From Paraphoma chrysanthemicola (taxonomy: Eukaryota > Ascomycota > Dothideomycetes > Pleosporales > Phaeosphaeriaceae), in assembly GCA_020744225.1 (NCBI GenBank), contig JAGMWG010000007.1, positions 1 through 64,000 of the forward strand: a stretch of DNA of 64,000 nt, written 5' to 3'. The notes beneath the pieces are model-generated. The model ran no database searches, was not told where the DNA came from, and saw only the letters and a list, made by a program, of their open reading frames with translations. The position numbers and the translations under genes were made by a program. Positions 40,805-52,100 of the stretch are shown here, piece after piece; the first letter of the stretch is position 1; each line of letters starts with the position of its first letter.

Positions 40805-41247
40805 ATAGCGGCGTGTGTGCCCGAGGAACCACCTCCATAGTGTCTTTGCTCGAGTCTCTACTTACCAGATCCGCTACCATGGTTATTCCGCGAGCGAACG
40901 CGCTATTGTTAGGTGGTGCCGGCGTGGCCCGTACTAACAGCCTTATGTCATGTGGATGATATCATGTGGATGATGGCATTTCACCGTGACGGTATACCGA
41001 CAGTGCGAAATTCCTTGACGCAACCATGCAGGGTCGTTGACCTGTAATTGGCCTTACTACGAGATATGGTACATGCACTCAAGTATTCCGCTTCAAATGT
41101 GGATGTTGAAAGAAGTCTGTCCGGAAGATTTAGAGGAGCGAGAACTTTCTACAAAGATGACATTTGAAGGATAACAGCCTTGCTGCGGTCATGAAGCGGA
41201 GATGCTTAGCTTAATCGAGCCTTGCGATAGACGATGAGGGTGATTTG
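40805..41247. other. Intergenic
   Basis: No gene is seen. It contains a short direct duplication, ATGTGGATGAT at 40949 and 40962. Confidence 0.4.
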
Positions 41248-43070
41248 TAACGTGTTTTACAAGCGAGAGACGCGTACAAGCGAGTGACGCACCCCACCAA
41301 CTTTGCGCACCTGTTCTATCTCAACGTACAATGGCTCCACGCCGCGCGACTCAATTGCTCTTAAATGAAACAGATATCCAGCTTGCTATCTCATCTATTA
41401 AATACAACCAATTCTGCAGCAATCGCCCTGCTGCAGCGATCTACAACGTAGCTGAAGCAACGCTCCGCCGACTTCGCGCAGGAGTACCTGCGCGACACGA
41501 TTGCCAGCCTAACTTAACTCAAGGAAGCTTAGTCAGATGGAAGAGCAGGTGATTGTTCAATATATACTTGACTTGGATCTACGAGGATTTGCGCCTACGT
41601 ACGCAGCTGTACGCGATATGGCAGATAACCTGCTCGCTGCGCGAGGCGCAGGTCAGGTTGGCGTCCATTAGGCGCGCAACTTTGTCAAGCGGACAGACAG
41701 CCTTAAGCCTCGTTTCAATCGCGCGTACGATCGACAGAGAGCTCTATGCGAGGATCCTACCCTCGTACGCGCCTAGTTTAAGCTCGTACAGAAAACACAG
41801 GCGAGATACAGCATCCTAGACGAAGATATCTACAACTTTAACAAGGCAGGCTTCATGATAGGTGAGATCACAACTCAGCTCGTTATTACAGGGTCTAAAA
41901 GAAGAGGCAGGCCAAAGGCTGTTCAGCCATGTAATTGCGAGTAGGTGACGTTAATCGCTGCAATCAACGCAGCTAGCTAGGCTATTCCATCTCTCCTCAT
42001 CTTCACAGGGCAGTATCACCTCTCTGCCTAGTATGAGGATGATATCCCACGCGACTAAGCAATCGTAGTCAGCGACAACGGCTAGACAAACAACGAGCTA
42101 GGAGTTAAGTAGCTAAAGCACTTTAACACTTACACGAAGACTCGCATTGTTAGTGCACGTCGCCTGCTTATTCTTACGGACATGAGAGCCACCACTCTCT
42201 TGAATCTCAAGAGCTCTGCAAGGAGAGCAATATCTACACGCTCTGTATACCACCTCACTCATCTCACCTGTTGCAGCCTCTTAATGTTAGCTGCTTCTCG
42301 CCTCTCAAGCGCGCGTACAGCCGTAAGGTTAAGAGCCTCGTACGCAATCATATTAACCATATCACTAAGCTCAAGTTTCTGCCTGCTTTTAAGGCAGCGT
42401 TCAAGCGATCGTTTACTACATCAAATATCTGCTCAGCCTTTGAAGGCGCAGGCCTTGTACCTCACCAGCCAGACGATGTTCTCTCAAGACTAGATATCCA
42501 GCTGCGTACGCCTGCACCTCCTCAGGTAGAGGCTATCTAGTAGGCTCGTACGCCGAGTAACGTGCGCGAGCTTGAGGCTCAATTAACGCAAATTCGCAAG
42601 CGCGTACGCCAACACAAGAGCTCATCGCCTGCATCAATTATTGAGGCAATTAACCAGCTTAAGAAGGGCGCTAAGGTAATGATCTTGTCAGCCGAGCTGA
42701 TGCGCGAGAGGAATACCAGCCTTGAAAATCCAGAAAAGAGGAGTCTTAAAAAAGGCAGCTGGAGAAGATCTACTCGTGCAATGTGAGGCTAATCAGCAGA
42801 TTGCGCGCGAGGAGTGTCAAAGAGAAGAGCGATCAGGTGTCAGCCGCCAGGCCTTGCGCGCTGCAGCAAGTGCAGGGAGGCTGGGCATAACTTAAGAACG
42901 TGTAAAAAAGATTCTGTAGGTACTACTTAATCTCCTATATAAATATCTATGGACTGCTATATATCGTGGTTGAGTTGTACGCTCAAAAACGTGCGCAAAG
43001 TTGGTGGGGTGCGTCACTCGCTTGTACGCGTCACTCGCTTGTACGCGTCACTCGCTTGTAAAACGCGTTA
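41248..43070 (+). mobile_element. Pogo/Fot element, full length but dead
   Basis: Terminal inverted repeats run from TAACGTGTTTTACAAGCGAG at 41248 to CTTGTAAAACGCGTTA ending at 43070, with TA at each outer end. Next to each end is a CGCGTACAAGCGAGTGACGC-type subrepeat, once on the left and repeated on the right, then CACCCCACCAACTTTGCGCAC. The transposase starts with ATG at 41331 (MAPRRATQLLLN). It continues in broken frames through LDLDLRGFAPTYAAVRDMA, FNKAGFMIGEI, SDNG-like and QPLNVSCFSPLKRAY motifs, a coiled segment and a final CCHC-like knuckle (C..C..AGHNLRTC). Many TAG codons and frame changes make it non-functional. Confidence 0.9.
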
Positions 43071-43336
43071 TGACTTGGAACCGTTCATCACGAATGTATA
43101 CACACACACACACACAATTTATTTACGCCCGGCGGCCGAGCCGAAAGGGCTACTAACACTGGTCTGATACTACGCTGCTTATGCTACATCGCGGCCTCAC
43201 TAGCCCCTGTGTCTTCTTTGACTCGCTTTTCCATGCCACTTATTGTCAAATCAAAGCCCTTGCTCCATATCTAGGTCGCTTGTTCTCTATCTACTGTCTC
43301 TCATCAAGCGCTCGTAGGTTAGTGTTGTTGGTGGCT

Positions 43337-44359
43337 GTGTACGAGCTGTATTGGTCGCCCAGTCAGGCACACGCCCGCGCCCATCCAAACATGCTGGCAG
43401 CGCAAACATTTCTTACAAAACTGTGGCACTCGAGCGATCCCAACGTGCAAATCTCTACAAGTCACCCTCTCACCTACGCAGACAGATTCCGCATCCGCAA
43501 TCCGGGAGACGGGAAATTTGCGCTTGGTCCGCACACGGATGGTGGCTCCCTGGAGCGATGGGAGGACCCAGAGTATCGTCGATGCTATTCGAAGATACTC
43601 GAAGGGCGCTGGGAAGAATACGATCCTTACGATGCAAGGCACCGTGTATCCGCCCATCAAGACCTGTACAATGGTGCGGGTGCGTGCTCGATGTTCCGAT
43701 TCTTCCAAGCCTGGCTGAGCATGTCGTCAACCGGCCCGGGTGAAGGAACACTCAAGATCTGTCCCCTCTTGAAACACGCAACGGCATACCTCATCCTACG
43801 GCCCTTCATGACCACGGGTTCGATGCACGATCTCGACGCCGCCTTTCCGGGCTCGGTCCCTGGCGCTGCCCAGGAGTACAACCCGGTCACCCATCCCGAT
43901 CTGGACCTCACTCATACAATGTGCTCTGTGCCGCACGTTGAGCCCGGCGACTACGTTGCATGTAAGTACCTATTGTTCAGCATGCTATTCCTCCCTAGAG
44001 AAGATGCCCTAACCCATAAACCAGGGCATTGCGACGCGATCCATTCCGTTGACAAGGAGCACCGTGGTACCGGGGACTCGTCCGTCATGTACATTCCTAC
44101 CTGTCCAATGACGCCGTCAAACGTACGTTATCTCTCCAGGCAGCGGGAAACGGCAGGAGCATTCTCTCCCCCGCCAGACTTTCCTGGGGCTGGAGGACCT
44201 GGCGAGCTCGACTTCCAGGGACAGCTTGAATGGGGATCGGTCTCTGCTGGCGGACTTCAAGCAATGGGCATGGGGTCGGTACCTTGGCAGGTCACGGAGA
44301 GCATGAGCGAAGGCGAGCGAAGCGTGATTGAGAAAGCAAACGAACGGTGTTTTCGTTGA
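43337..44359 (+). pseudogene. DUF1479-family protein, N-terminus missing
   Basis: From VYELYWSPSQ at 43337 the frame follows the DUF1479 family (2OG-Fe(II) oxygenase-like fold): ADRFRIRNPGD, GPHTDGGSLERWEDP with the H-x-D pair, QDLYNG..CSMFRFFQ, and, after a 63-nt intron (43962-44024, GTAAGT..CAG), DYVAW-HCDAIHSVDKEH with the distal H. The two exons give 320 in-frame codons, with no stop before 44359. The first 100-150 residues normal for the family are not found; the upstream sequence is the pogo element and non-homologous DNA. It is probably a truncated copy; a minor chance remains that the N-terminus lies in an exon I missed. Confidence 0.7.
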
Positions 44360-45152
44360 GAGTTTTCTCAGAGCCACATGCTGAGTGAGAGCGGAGCGTG
44401 CTTGCATATGTATGGTTGGTAAAGGTTTTTCATTGCGGAAACAGTTGGGTTTTGCAGATGTACTTAGGAAACAATGCATTCCGGCAGATTTCATCAAGAT
44501 TGTCAACAGTCATTGACAAAATCATCGGAGATCTCATCTCACCATGATGTTCTGCATCAGCGTGATTGTGTCTGCAAAACGGCGTCACTAGGCGTTTGTC
44601 AATCTCGCGCAAGCATCATCGTTGCGCACCAAAGTTCGCTTTCACTCCGGCTTTCTGCACTATGCGGCTGCAGACCTGCTGATTCGAGATGGCGGACCTG
44701 CTTGTTCGATACGGCGGACCTGCCTGTTCAAGCAAGCGGATCTGGGGAGCCAAGTGTCGGACCTGACTATACGGGAATAGCGGCCCACTAGCGGAGCTTT
44801 GACGCGATCGAAAGCAGCTCTGGACCGCAGCGTACCTACGTCTGAATCACTACTGTTGCCCGACTTACTGTCCGGATAGTTCAATCTAGAGTATGGTTTC
44901 CGATCCGACGCAGGAGGGTCCCCTCTAGAGCCGGGATTGTGATGCAGGTTTCGCCATGTCCGCCACCTACAGAGCATGATGAACTCTGTCTGCGGTTCTT
45001 GTCGCGAGGCAGACAAAGGTTATTTCCTTATGCCGTTCCTCCATCGATATGCGCCTGAATTCCCGACTTTATCATTCATTCTGTAGATCAGAGTGCATCC
45101 GATTATTTGAGAGCTCCTTGTACGGAATACCTAGCACGACAACATTTAGATT
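44360..45152. other. Intergenic
   Basis: No gene is seen. There is a GCGGACCTG motif repeated four times between 44669 and 44766, with variable spacing. Confidence 0.45.
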
Positions 45153-46346
45153 ATGACACGTAAAGCATACAATCGTATCGCAATCTATGGACACTGTGGC
45201 TGGGTTAGCTCCGTCATCGTCAGATCTTTGGCGGCATCGGGCGCACCGGTGAAGGTCATCTACCAGCCTGGTGCTGACATCGATTGGCTACCCTCGACTG
45301 TTTCGACAATAGAGGTAGATGTAGAAGACCGAAGAGCGTTGGTGCTTGCTCTACAAGATATCGACATTGTCATGTAAGTTCAGGGCGAGACGAGAGCGCT
45401 GCCAATCTTTCTTTTGTCTATGCTGACACTTGTTCGTCAGATCACTCGTTGGTCCCAACGACGTGAATAAACAATATGCGTTCATCAAAGCGATTCCAGA
45501 GACAGACGTGAAGCTATTCTCCCCGTCCCATCTCACTGTCCGGCACGAGGAGCAAGGCCTCGGCATAAGCATAAATCGCGCAAAGTACTCAGTCGAGAGG
45601 GTCACGCGAGAGAGTGGTATACCAATTACCGTCATTCTCCCTGGCAATTGCGCAGAGTTCGCACTCAACTCACTGTGAGTCTATGCGGCGGGTCCGATTA
45701 CGCTTCCCTTGCTAATTGTCTTCAACACAGGGCGCTGGGAGTAGATATCGCTGGGAACACCCTTGTGGTCACTTGAGAGAGCGCTCAATATCGACTAAAC
45801 CTCTGGTAAGCATTTGTTCTTTTCGTTGCCCGTCTATTGGGCTTTGGATTGAACGTTGTATTTCGTGAGACTTGAAGAAGTTGTTGGAATTGGCCTGATT
45901 TGAATTCAATCACTTACTGATCTGTGTTGAATAGCACCCGATCTTACATTGGAGCAGCATATGCTTCGATCTTTGCACGTACACCTATATTACATCTGCG
46001 TAATCGGCACATCGGACTATCGGAGCTCACACCGACGGGGGAGGAGATTGCAGAAGCTTTGAATCTAAGACACGGCACACCCCCAAAGATAATAAGACAC
46101 AATATGACAAGTGTCAACACCGAGATTGAAACTTGTGTGGAGGCAGGCAATCCCATGGCCTTGCTTTGGTACTGTCGGAAACTATGGGGCATTGGGAGGC
46201 ACTTGGACATGGTGGGATCGGACATCTGGGACGTGAAAGATTTTCCTAAAGCCAGTTTGCATGAACTTGTCGTGGAGGGGAGGTTGAGTGCGTATCGAGA
46301 TATGCCTGCCCAGATTGTAGGGCTATTACGTGCCACTTTGTTGTAA
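45153..46346 (+). pseudogene. NmrA-like NAD(P)-binding protein with one stop
   Basis: Four exons (45153-45373, 45441-45674, 45731-45805, 45935-46346) splice to 314 codons in frame. The head AIYGHCGWVSSVIVRSLAASG is the NmrA Rossmann region. Then follow DIDIVISLVGPNDV, FSPSHLTVRHEEQG, GIPITVILPGNCAEF, and the tail IGAAYASIFARTP..LSELTP. The introns are GTAAGT..CAG, GTGAGT..CAG and GTAAGC..TAG. A single TGA at 45774-45776, inside the conserved GNTLVVT region, interrupts the protein. Family members sense NAD(P) state or reduce phenolic substrates. It looks like a recently inactivated gene. Confidence 0.78.
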
Positions 46347-47331
46347 TTTCTTAACATTCCCCGCCGGACTCCTACTGCATGTGTTGCAATATCTGACCTT
46401 AGAATTTCAACAGTAGGAGATAGCAACACATCAACGCACTACTTGCAAACGTCGCGCAAGATTATTAAAAGCAACTGAGCTGTGATGGATGGACCCATAA
46501 CCACGCCCGCGTTCCACATCTGACTTTCAAAGATTGCGCAGCATCTTCTTGGAATAACAGCTGTGAATTACGGGAGTTTTTTCTTTGTAGGTGGCTAATC
46601 TTTCAAGTTGACCATTTCTGCGGAGGTCAGCTTACATGAAAGCAACAGCAAAGCATTGCACAGAGTGTAGATACCACAAACCGACTCACTCCACTGGGGT
46701 TCTCTTGAACTATTTCTCCTACCTTCCCCGTAGGTGTACTGGCGCTTCTAGAAAGAGTAAAACCCCGGTCCCTCTCGTCGCCCATGACCACTGGGGCTTG
46801 AATCATCCGATTTCGGGTGTTTTTCAAGACCCGCTCCAGGAATACCGTCTTTGTGGTCCGTGTTTTGTAGATGGCAGTCGCGAGATCACTTTAGCGCTGA
46901 GCGGCTGTGAATGTGGCAGAGCGGGAGACCCAGAAAGGGGTAGTCCGCAGACGTCTTGGCTAGACTTTCCCAATTCAGGTACTTCCGCCAGCATTCTACT
47001 ATACCAGAAACAGCTGGACTATCTCTAGCGTGCATTCTGTTCATGTTGCTACGGGTCTCATCCTCAGCTGGAGTTACCCCATACCCCGGGAAAACGTACT
47101 CCAGACCAATTGGGCCCCTGCGCCCGTAACCAAAGACACGGGCCCAGATTAGAGTTTCCGTTTTGGAGCTGATGGCTAGCTGTCTGATACAGCTATAAAG
47201 GACGGTCTGTCTCGTTGTTTCCCGACCCACCCATAGCTTACCAGCTCTTACACGAGCGCAATTGCCCTTCGTGTGCCACAACTACCTTTACTTCTTGTTT
47301 CGAAGCCTATAAGCAGCAGTATCTCCCCACC
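46347..47331. other. Intergenic
   Basis: A frame of 130 codons at 46636-47028 has no recognisable domain and atypical residue use; I do not call it a gene. 47215-47331 is the leader of the transporter. Confidence 0.45.
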
Positions 47332-49147
47332 ATGCCAGGAGGCGCCGTTCTCACCCAGGTGCCGACCGATGTTGACCGCATCGAAGCACCAGTCACTCTA
47401 AAAGCATACCTAATGTGTGCCTTTGCAGCTTTTGGAGGAATCTTCTTTGGTTACGACTCTGGCTATATCAATGGAGTCATGGGGATGGCGTACGTCAAAC
47501 ACGAGTTTACTGGGTTGCCTTACCCTGGGCCAAACGCTAGCCCCGCCGAAGTGGCCAGCTTCCATATCCCGACCTGGAGACAGTCTCTCATCGTGTCTAT
47601 CTTGTCTGCAGGTACCTTCATTGGCGCCCTTGTCGCAGGAGACTTGGCGGATATGTTTGGACGTCGCGCCACCATCATTGCTGGATGCCTTTTGTTCTCG
47701 GTCGGAGTAATTCTTTAAGTTGCTGCTACCGCGTATGACCTGCTTGTGGCTGGTCGACTTGTTGCTGGACTGGGCGTCGGATTTGTCTCAGCTATCATCA
47801 TCATTTACATGTCCGAGATCGCACCCAAAAAGGTCAGAGGCATGATTGTGAGCGGGTTCCAGTTCTGCATCACGGTCGGAATCCTTCTAGCGAGTGTGGT
47901 TGTGTACGCCACTCAAGACTTGCGCAACTCTGGCTCTTACCGGATCCCGATCGCGATTCAATGGGTATGGGCCCTCATTCTCGGTAAGTGCAGGCACAAA
48001 ATCTTAGACTTGCTGGCGCAGCTACTGACAATTCATTCTTCGTGTAGCCTTGGGTCTTGCTTTCCTCCCAGAGTCCCCGCGTTATTTTGTCAAGCGTGGT
48101 GACCACGACAAAGCAACGAAGAGCTTGGCTAGACTGCGAGGGCAGCCGGAGAATTCGGAGTTCATCCAGCAAGAGTTGGCAGAAATCATTGCAAACCACG
48201 AGTACGAAATGGACGCCATCGGTCGCGAGACTGGATACGTCAGAGGTTGGCTCAACTGCTTCAAAGGATCCATCCGTGACCCTGGTTCAAATCTTCGACG
48301 GACATTACTGGGAACATCCGCACAGATGATGCAGCAATGGACCGGTATCAACTTCATTTTCTACTTTGGCACGGTATTTTTTCAGAATCTAGGTAAGAGC
48401 GAAAACACTTGACTGGTTAGGGATCACCTTAAGGCTAATAATGTGCACTAGGTTCCATCCGAGACCCCTTCCTCATCTCTCTCATCACCACATTGGTCAA
48501 TGTTTTCTCAACACCAATCTCATTCTGGACTGTCGAACGCTTTGGACGCCGTCCATTACTCATATGGGGCGCAGTCGGTATGATCATATGCCAGTTCATC
48601 ATCTCTATTGCTGGAACCATAGATGGTGATAACCCAGCTACTGTCAGAGCCGAGATTGCCTTCATTTGCATTTATATCTTCTTCTTCGCTTCTACCTGGG
48701 GCCCTGGCGCCTGGGTAGTGGTTGGAGAGATGTTCCCTCTTCCAATCCGCTCGCGAGGGGTCGCCATGTCAGTGGCTTCCAACTGGTTTTGGAATTGCAT
48801 CATTGCTGTAATAACGCCCTACATGGTCAACAAGGAGCAAGGAAACTTGGGAGCTAAAGTCTTCTTCGTATGGGGCAGCCTTTGCTGCTGCTGCCTACTG
48901 TGGGCATATTTCCTTGTCTACGAGACCAAAGGTATGTTGCTCTCCACAATCATCTGAGCTTTTGAATATTGCAAGACTAACAGTACCTTCCTCATTAGGA
49001 CTGTCGCTCGAGCAGATCGATCTTATGCTTCAGCAAACTACACCTCGTCAGTCTTCGACCTGGAAACCTACGACAACTTTCGCGTCGGGGATGGCAGCCA
49101 AGCACGAAGACGGTGGCGAGCAGTTGGAAGTCATCGAAAAGGCCTAG
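47332..49147 (+). pseudogene. MFS sugar transporter with one nonsense codon
   Basis: Exons 47332-47983, 48048-48392, 48452-48931 and 48999-49147 give 542 codons in one frame. The three introns of 59-67 nt are all GT..AG in the same phase. Sugar-porter signatures are present: GGIFFGYDSGYINGVMG in helix 1, DMFGRR, GRLVAGLGVGFVSA, PESPRYFVKRG after helix 6, QQWTGINFIFYFGT, ERFGRRPLL and GEMFPLPIRSRG, then YETKGLSLEQID at the C-terminus. A lone TAA at 47716-47718 (CTT TAA GTT, where relatives would have a Q) cuts it in helix 3-4. The substrate is unknown; its place beside two pectinases suggests a hexose or galacturonate porter. It is either newly dead or dependent on readthrough. Confidence 0.85.
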
Positions 49148-49934
49148 CCCTCGGGCTCACTTTCTAGGCGCAGCGCCCAGAGGGTTTTGGAAAGCTCGGA
49201 AAATATAGAGCACTTGGTGGCTGATGATTGTGAGGATGCAGTGGTGGATGGCTCGGTTTGTTGTTACGTGATCTATTATCGTTTCATTTCGATTTTTATT
49301 TGTCTCTCCAGATCTAGTCAATGTATTTTTGCCAACATAATACTGTACCCTCTTATATGTGAAGGCAAAACATAGTTGGCCGCGTCCTCATACTATTCGA
49401 GGCTGAGAGCGCTTCCGATGTGCTTGACATTGCAGACATGATCCTAATTGCCTTGAATGCATTTACTTATGAGGACCACGTCAGGTCCATGCCTCTCCTA
49501 TCGAACGCACGTGAGAATTGCGCCCTATTGCGGCTTTCTAATCGTAACAGCACAAAGTATGAAAGATAACACGACAAAAGCTGTCTCCATAGCAATTAAC
49601 GCGCGATACTACCGTCAACTAACCATCAAAATTACTGAGAAACACGTAAAGCAGATTAGGAGAACGTTCAATTAGTACGACTATAACACGAAAGAAGCTG
49701 ATGTGAGCGTTGCTTTTGGCTAGCAAAGTAGACATAGATTTAGCCCAAAATAGCTCAGTCATGGCCTAGACGAGGATTGTGGGATAGTAATAAAAACTTG
49801 TTGGCTTCGGATCGTGACCAGATTCTTACGCTATTGATCCATCACGTAATTACCGAGCACGTTGAGTCTGCCATGTGCGGTCAATGCCGCCACGAATTAT
49901 CTACACATAAAATGAAAATGAATGCGTTCTGAGC
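49148..49934. other. Intergenic between convergent transporter and esterase
   Basis: The two genes end facing each other across this 0.8 kb. No further gene is seen. Confidence 0.5.
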
Positions 49935-51303
49935 CTAATAGCTGGTATCGATCCAGGTAGTATCACCGCCCCAAAGCTGACTCTTGGTCACAGGCGCAGT
50001 TGCCGTGGTAGTGTACTTTCTTGCAGAGGTCGATGAGCCTGCCCCGGTGTTTTTATACTCCATATAGGTCCTAATCCGCAATCAGCTACAGCATCTCTCA
50101 CATTCAATGCCATTGCGTCACTTACGGCATCGCACCTTCGGCCATGGTCGTCCAACCCGCAGCGTTGATGATATCACCCAAAGAGCTGTACTGATATATG
50201 ACTCGAGACAGCACTCTCCAAGGTCGACCAAGGTAGACCTTACCGGTCAAACCAGAGACGCCCGACGCGGCAGTCACGGTGCTGTGGTCGATCACGTACC
50301 ATGTCGTGTCGGTGCTGACTTCACGAGAGGTGGCTGTGATGGCTCCACCGCCATTGCTAGCAATGCTAAAGCGTAACCAAATGGTCAGTGACATTTGATT
50401 GGATGATGAAGAATAAGAGGAGAGGTAGCAACGGAGAGTCTCTGAGCACTGGACAATCCAGACTTGGAGAAACCCCAGAAAGGAAATAAGGAAAGCGTGG
50501 CCAAGAGTTTGTAGACGGGCTATACGTACGTGCATTCGCCGAACCAAGCTGCTGCATTGCCGAATATGTAGTCAACGGCTCCTATATCATCAAATCAGCA
50601 CCCTTTTTCCACAACCCGGAATACCAAGTCGTGGAATAAATTTACCTTCAATGTAACAGTTCGAGTAGTACTGAAACCCAGACTTGGCATATAATGTATC
50701 CTGGTAGCCTTTGAAGCTGCATCCGTAGAAGCCCTGTTTGTTTCCGTTCGCCGTCACTGCCACAGCTTGGGCACCCTTGCCATAGGTGTTGGCGAAGTTG
50801 ATGTTGTAAACTTTGAAGTTGGCCGACTTGATGTTGGCGGTCGAGGAGGCATCAAGTGTGCCTGCTTCTGGCGAGCTGATGCCGTGGGTGATGGTAACCG
50901 CGTTGGATTTGTACGTGCCGGTGCTGTTGTAATAGTCAGTGCATTGCTGATACCACACAAAGAAACTCGCTCCTAAGCGGATCCGAATGTGCTGAGGTTG
51001 GGATCCATACTCGGTGGTATACCCATAAATTGTCAGTGCTCCCTTGTATTGGATGGTGACCTGCTCCTGGTATGTCCCGCTGTAGACGAAGATGCACGCC
51101 GCAGTGGTGGCACTCGTACCCAACTTCGCCAATGCAGCACCCAGCGTGGAGTGTTCGCCAGCATTGGTACCTAAGCCCCGAACTGTAAGACAACCACTGG
51201 GCGGGCTAGTACGTCCGGCCCTCCTGGCCAACTCTGCAGGAGCAGCATCAGTAAAACTTGAGAAAAGACTGAGAGACAACGCAAGAAAGCTGTAGGGCTT
51301 CAT
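49935..51303 (-). CDS. Pectin methylesterase (carbohydrate esterase family 8)
   Basis: Exons 51303-50646, 50581-50530, 50365-50126 and 50070-49935 give 361 residues. Introns are GTAAAT..TAG (64 nt), GTACGT..TAG (164 nt) and GTAAGT..TAG (55 nt). The ATG is followed by a signal peptide (about residues 1-20). Catalytic features: GYQDTLY at 199-205 with D202, the acid/base aspartate; AVDYIFGNAAAWFGEC with nucleophile D223; and the substrate-binding YLGRPW at 281-286 (R284). The enzyme removes methyl groups from homogalacturonan in the plant wall, preparing it for polygalacturonase. The gene is intact and divergent from the exo-polygalacturonase across 797 bp. Confidence 0.94.
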
Positions 51304-52100
51304 TTTGGCGTAGGTTTCGAAAGACCTAAAGACCGGGAGATTCGGCCCTTATTCAAGATCTCGTTATACACCTTGTAGGGAAATTGTCCGCCGACTTTGT
51401 TCCCGCGGGGTGGCTTACATCTATAACAGCATAATAGCAGGCGGAGAAACCTCGCTCATCATAAGGCCCATGGATGCACACAATGCCTCCTTGTGGAATG
51501 GATGATGGTCGAGGCTAATGCAGGTGTTTGTGGGGACGGTCTGTGCGGAGATGAATTTCCTCCTATGGCCGCTCCCACTTATGGTACAAAATGGCGTTTG
51601 GCTCCCGAAAGCTTAGCACAACTAAGCAATTTCCCCGCATTGTTCCTCTAATTTCCCCGCAACGCACCGATCCGTCTCCTGCAGACGTGAAGCGTGGACA
51701 GAACGTTAGACTGACGCGTCCAGCTAGTGATGAAACGAAAGGAGCAGGCTTGATCTCGGCACCACATACGTATTGGGAAGAAGACTAGCTGTGCAAGCTC
51801 ACATAAAGCCGATATCCGTCGAATATCCTCCGTGGAACCTCGTGTGCTGCACAACATAATAATTGCGGCGAAATTCGCTCAAAATGTCCGTGCAACCGGT
51901 GGCTAAGTGGGATGTTTGTTTGCAAACGTGCCACGTGCATGTCCTTGCCCTCGATGCCAGAGATTGCCTCATGTGCGAGAGTCATGGCAAGACCGCGCAT
52001 CGTTGATTGAGATAAAGCTAAAGCATGGCTTGACATTGCTTGACGTGGCTGCGCAAGCCTTGTTTTTCTTTTTGCTTGAAAACACACTCACATTTTCAAC
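51304..52100. promoter_or_regulatory. Shared divergent promoter of two pectinase genes
   Basis: This 797-bp region separates the start codons of the esterase and the polygalacturonase. It contains three exact GCGGGG words (51405-51410 and, inverted, 51633-51638 and 51654-51659) that fit the CreA consensus SYGGRG. Two of them lie in a 12-base direct repeat, AATTTCCCCGCA, at 51628 and 51650, 22 bp apart. A GTGGGG is at 51530. Carbon-catabolite control is a reasonable inference; no site is proven. Confidence 0.5.

Noticed and set aside
46636..47028. 130-codon frame before the transporter
   Set aside because: There is no recognisable domain; the CxxC pairs are too few and irregular for a zinc protein, and there is no promoter or intron support.
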